Positions 23,571-24,946 of a DNA stretch of 24,946 bases are shown here, piece by piece. Below the pieces are notes generated by a model. The model was not told the DNA's origin and made no database searches. It saw nothing but the letters and a program-made list of their open reading frames with translations. Source of the DNA: an uncultured Clostridia bacterium (GTDB lineage Bacteria > Bacillota > Clostridia > Oscillospirales > CAG-382); the NCBI GenBank assembly GCA_947627335.1, contig CANQVQ010000010.1:1-24946 (forward strand), written 5' to 3'. The position numbers and the translations under genes were made by a program. Within the stretch, counting starts at the first letter, position 1, and the number at the start of each line of letters is the position of its first letter.

Positions 23571-24434
23571 ATGAGAAAAACGCAGGAACAGGTGAAAGCG
23601 GAACTGCAAGCCCGCCTGTCTCAGTATCAGACGGCGCAAAAGTCGCGCAGACGGTTTCTGCTGACCGGCGGTGCGCTGGTGCTGGTCTGCGCCGTCGTGC
23701 TGCTTGCCGTCGTGCTGCCGCTGTCCAAATCCGAACCGGCGGTTTCCGAAGAATCCTCCGCCGCTTCTTCGCAGGACACCGTGTCCAGCGAATATGTGCT
23801 CCCTCCTGTGCGGTATGGAACGATCGGGAATGCGGGCGGTGCGCTGGCGAAACGATATGACCTTGAGACCGCCATTGAGGATTCCGACATCGTCGCCCGT
23901 GTCCGTGTCGGCGACTGGCTCGGAGAGGACACATGGCTCGACAGCAGTTTCTTCGAGGTGTTCGTCGAAGAGCAGTATAAAGGCGACCCGATCGATTCCT
24001 TTATCCTGATGCAGATGGGGACCTCTAAATATACCTTTGATAACTATCCGTTGTACACGGCGGGAGAGGAATTGCTGGTTTTTGTCATGTACGTTGAAAA
24101 TGTAGACGACCGCGGGGACCCGCTTTGGAGCTTCGATTTTGACCACGCGTACGGACTCGTCGGATGCTGGACGACGGCGCTGTATGCGCTGACCGACGAA
24201 AAAGGCGATATGTACTACGTCCAAAATTTCGGCGGGTTGAAATCGCAGCGGGCGGAACTGACGAATTACGCCGAAGATAAAGACTTTGCGAAAGCCCTGA
24301 TTAATCGTGCGGGAGAGACCGATCCGATTTTCGGAATAGACGATAGTATTGAGAATTGGCGGGAAATATATGATTTTGGAAAAATTTATTCTGCAAAGGA
24401 ATACGATCCGCTGCTGACGCCTCAAACAAATTAG
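23571..24434 (+). CDS. Single-pass membrane protein next to the sigma factor (candidate anti-sigma factor)
   Basis: 287 aa from ATG 23571, which follows AAAAGGAG; a TTG two codons earlier is less likely. A 28-residue basic cytoplasmic helix (MRKTQEQVKAELQARLSQYQ) precedes one transmembrane segment (about 29-51). A Ser/Ala/Glu-rich stalk and an extracytoplasmic domain of about 210 aa follow. I do not recognise the outer domain. The HxxxCxxC zinc anti-sigma motif is absent. Gene order and topology match membrane-bound ECF anti-sigma factors, so a role in restraining the upstream sigma factor is inferred. The last third is visibly more AT-rich than the rest of the window. Confidence 0.6.
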   Translation: MRKTQEQVKAELQARLSQYQTAQKSRRRFLLTGGALVLVCAVVLLAVVLPLSKSEPAVSEESSAASSQDTVSSEYVLPPVRYGTIGNAGGALAKRYDLETAIEDSDIVARVRVGDWLGEDTWLDSSFFEVFVEEQYKGDPIDSFILMQMGTSKYTFDNYPLYTAGEELLVFVMYVENVDDRGDPLWSFDFDHAYGLVGCWTTALYALTDEKGDMYYVQNFGGLKSQRAELTNYAEDKDFAKALINRAGETDPIFGIDDSIENWREIYDFGKIYSAKEYDPLLTPQTN

Positions 24435-24501
24435 CGGTCAAATAAATATATCTATACCAAACTAACCATCGGAATTTTTAACGAACTTTACCTTTCCCAA
24501 C

Positions 24502-24542
24502 AAAAAACTTTCCTCCGGCGAATAACCTCCACGCCGGGGAAA
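24502..24542 (-). terminator. Minus-strand intrinsic terminator with no minus-strand gene
   Basis: TTTCC (24509-24513) plus CCGGCG (24515-24520) pair with CGCCGG plus GGAAA (24532-24542) across one bulged T. Read on the minus strand, the 11-bp stem is followed at once by GTTTTTTG (24501-24508). On the plus strand it lacks a T-run. No minus-strand gene lies to its right within the window. Confidence 0.55.
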
Positions 24543-24555
24543 AGAACGATCGACG

Positions 24556-24584
24556 GCGCACGGGACACGTTCCCGTGCGCTTTT
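24556..24584 (+). terminator. Rho-independent terminator before spoVT
   Basis: A perfect 10-bp stem GCGCACGGGA (24556-24565) / TCCCGTGCGC (24571-24580), with a CACGT loop, is followed by TTTT. It lies about 120 nt past the candidate anti-sigma gene and should isolate spoVT from it. Confidence 0.8.
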
Positions 24585-24621
24585 GCGTATCGAAAAATCG
24601 GACGTTTTTTGCGAAAAGAGC

Positions 24622-24651
24622 GGATAAAAAAGGCAATCCCGTCAAATACTA
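24622..24651 (+). promoter_or_regulatory. Sigma-G-like promoter upstream of spoVT
   Basis: GGATA (24622-24626), an 18-bp spacer and AATACTA (24645-24651) resemble the forespore sigma-G consensus GHATR-N18-CATnHTA, with one mismatch in each box. spoVT of Bacillus subtilis is known to be sigma-G-dependent. The assignment is inference from a short match. Confidence 0.45.
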
Positions 24652-24701
24652 ACGGCGAATGAAGGTTCAACGAAAGCAAATAGGAAAGGCAGAATGAAAC
24701 T

Positions 24702-24946
24702 ATGAAAGCAACCGGAATCGTTCGCCGTATCGACGAACTCGGGCGGATCGTGATCCCGAAGGAGATCCGCCGCAGCCTGCGTATCCGCGAGGGCGAGCCG
24801 TTGGAGATCTTTACGAATGAGGAAGGCGGCGTCGTCTTCCAGAAATACTCCCCCGTCGGGGAATTTGGAGAATTTACCGCACAGTACGCCGAAGCGCTCC
24901 ACAAGACCGCCGGTTTCCCCGTCGCCATCTGCGACCTCGACAGCGT
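24702..24946 (+). CDS. spoVT: Stage V sporulation protein T, 5' part (runs off the window)
   Basis: The first 81 residues are visible; the family is about 180 aa. The N-terminal AbrB/MazE-like swapped-hairpin DNA-binding domain reads MKATGIVRRIDELGRIVIPK and continues EIRRSLRIREGEPLEIFTNEEG. The next part, KYSPVGEFGEFTAQYAEALHKTAG and the strand FPVAICDLDS, begins the GAF-like domain that separates SpoVT from AbrB. SpoVT modulates sigma-G-dependent gene expression in the forespore, so its presence suggests an endospore former. An SD (AGGAAAGG) lies 12 nt upstream. A three-codon frame ATG-AAA-CTA-TGA (24694-24705) overlaps the start in ATGA fashion. Confidence 0.9.
   Translation, partial: MKATGIVRRIDELGRIVIPKEIRRSLRIREGEPLEIFTNEEGGVVFQKYSPVGEFGEFTAQYAEALHKTAGFPVAICDLDS

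Overview
The window looks like a chromosomal segment of a GC-rich, endospore-forming member of the Bacillota, class Clostridia, probably order Oscillospirales. The basis is a SpoVT start at the right edge, a ClpE-like unfoldase, a separate EcfT beside EcfA, the clostridial small proteins DUF5711 and DUF6472, and AAGGAGG-type ribosome binding sites. The order-level placement is inference. I saw no rRNA, tRNA, CRISPR array, insertion sequence or phage gene.

Left block, minus strand (136-4892): a lipoprotein solute-binding protein, a KtrA-like RCK potassium-channel regulator, nagA (GlcNAc-6-phosphate deacetylase) and an N-terminally extended ROK-family protein. They may form one transcript from a near-consensus promoter at 4928-4956, ending at a hairpin terminator at 67-106.

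Divergent region (4893-5137): two back-to-back sigma-A-type promoters. The minus one carries a 12-bp palindrome in its spacer. The plus one (TTGACG-N17-TATAAT) is followed by three tandem 13-bp palindromes in the ruvC leader.

Central block, plus strand (5138-22575): sixteen tightly packed genes with no recognisable internal terminator. They are ruvC-ruvA-ruvB (Holliday junction processing), an RlmI-like methyltransferase, a fused EcfA1-EcfA2 ATPase with ecfT (vitamin/metal uptake), truA (tRNA pseudouridine), DUF5711, cvpA-like, pgsA (phosphatidylglycerol synthesis), clpE-like, a P-type-ATPase-like protein without catalytic or ion-binding residues, a DUF1858 redox protein, mscL, a BadF/NAGK-type sugar kinase and thrS without a TGS domain. 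Five junctions are ATGA stop/start overlaps. A hairpin at 22605-22635 closes the block.

Right block (22640-24946): a small Cys-rich DUF6472 protein, an ECF-type sigma factor followed by a single-pass membrane protein (candidate anti-sigma), two opposing terminator-like hairpins, and the 5' part of spoVT behind a sigma-G-like promoter.

The most notable object is the intact 865-aa P-type ATPase homologue at 16514-19111. The DKTGT, TGDGVND, PEGLP and M6 ion-ligand motifs are all replaced, while the fold landmarks persist, so it is probably a pseudoenzyme with a regulatory or structural role. GlcNAc metabolism appears at both ends of the window (nagA plus ROK on the left, NAGK-like kinase on the right).
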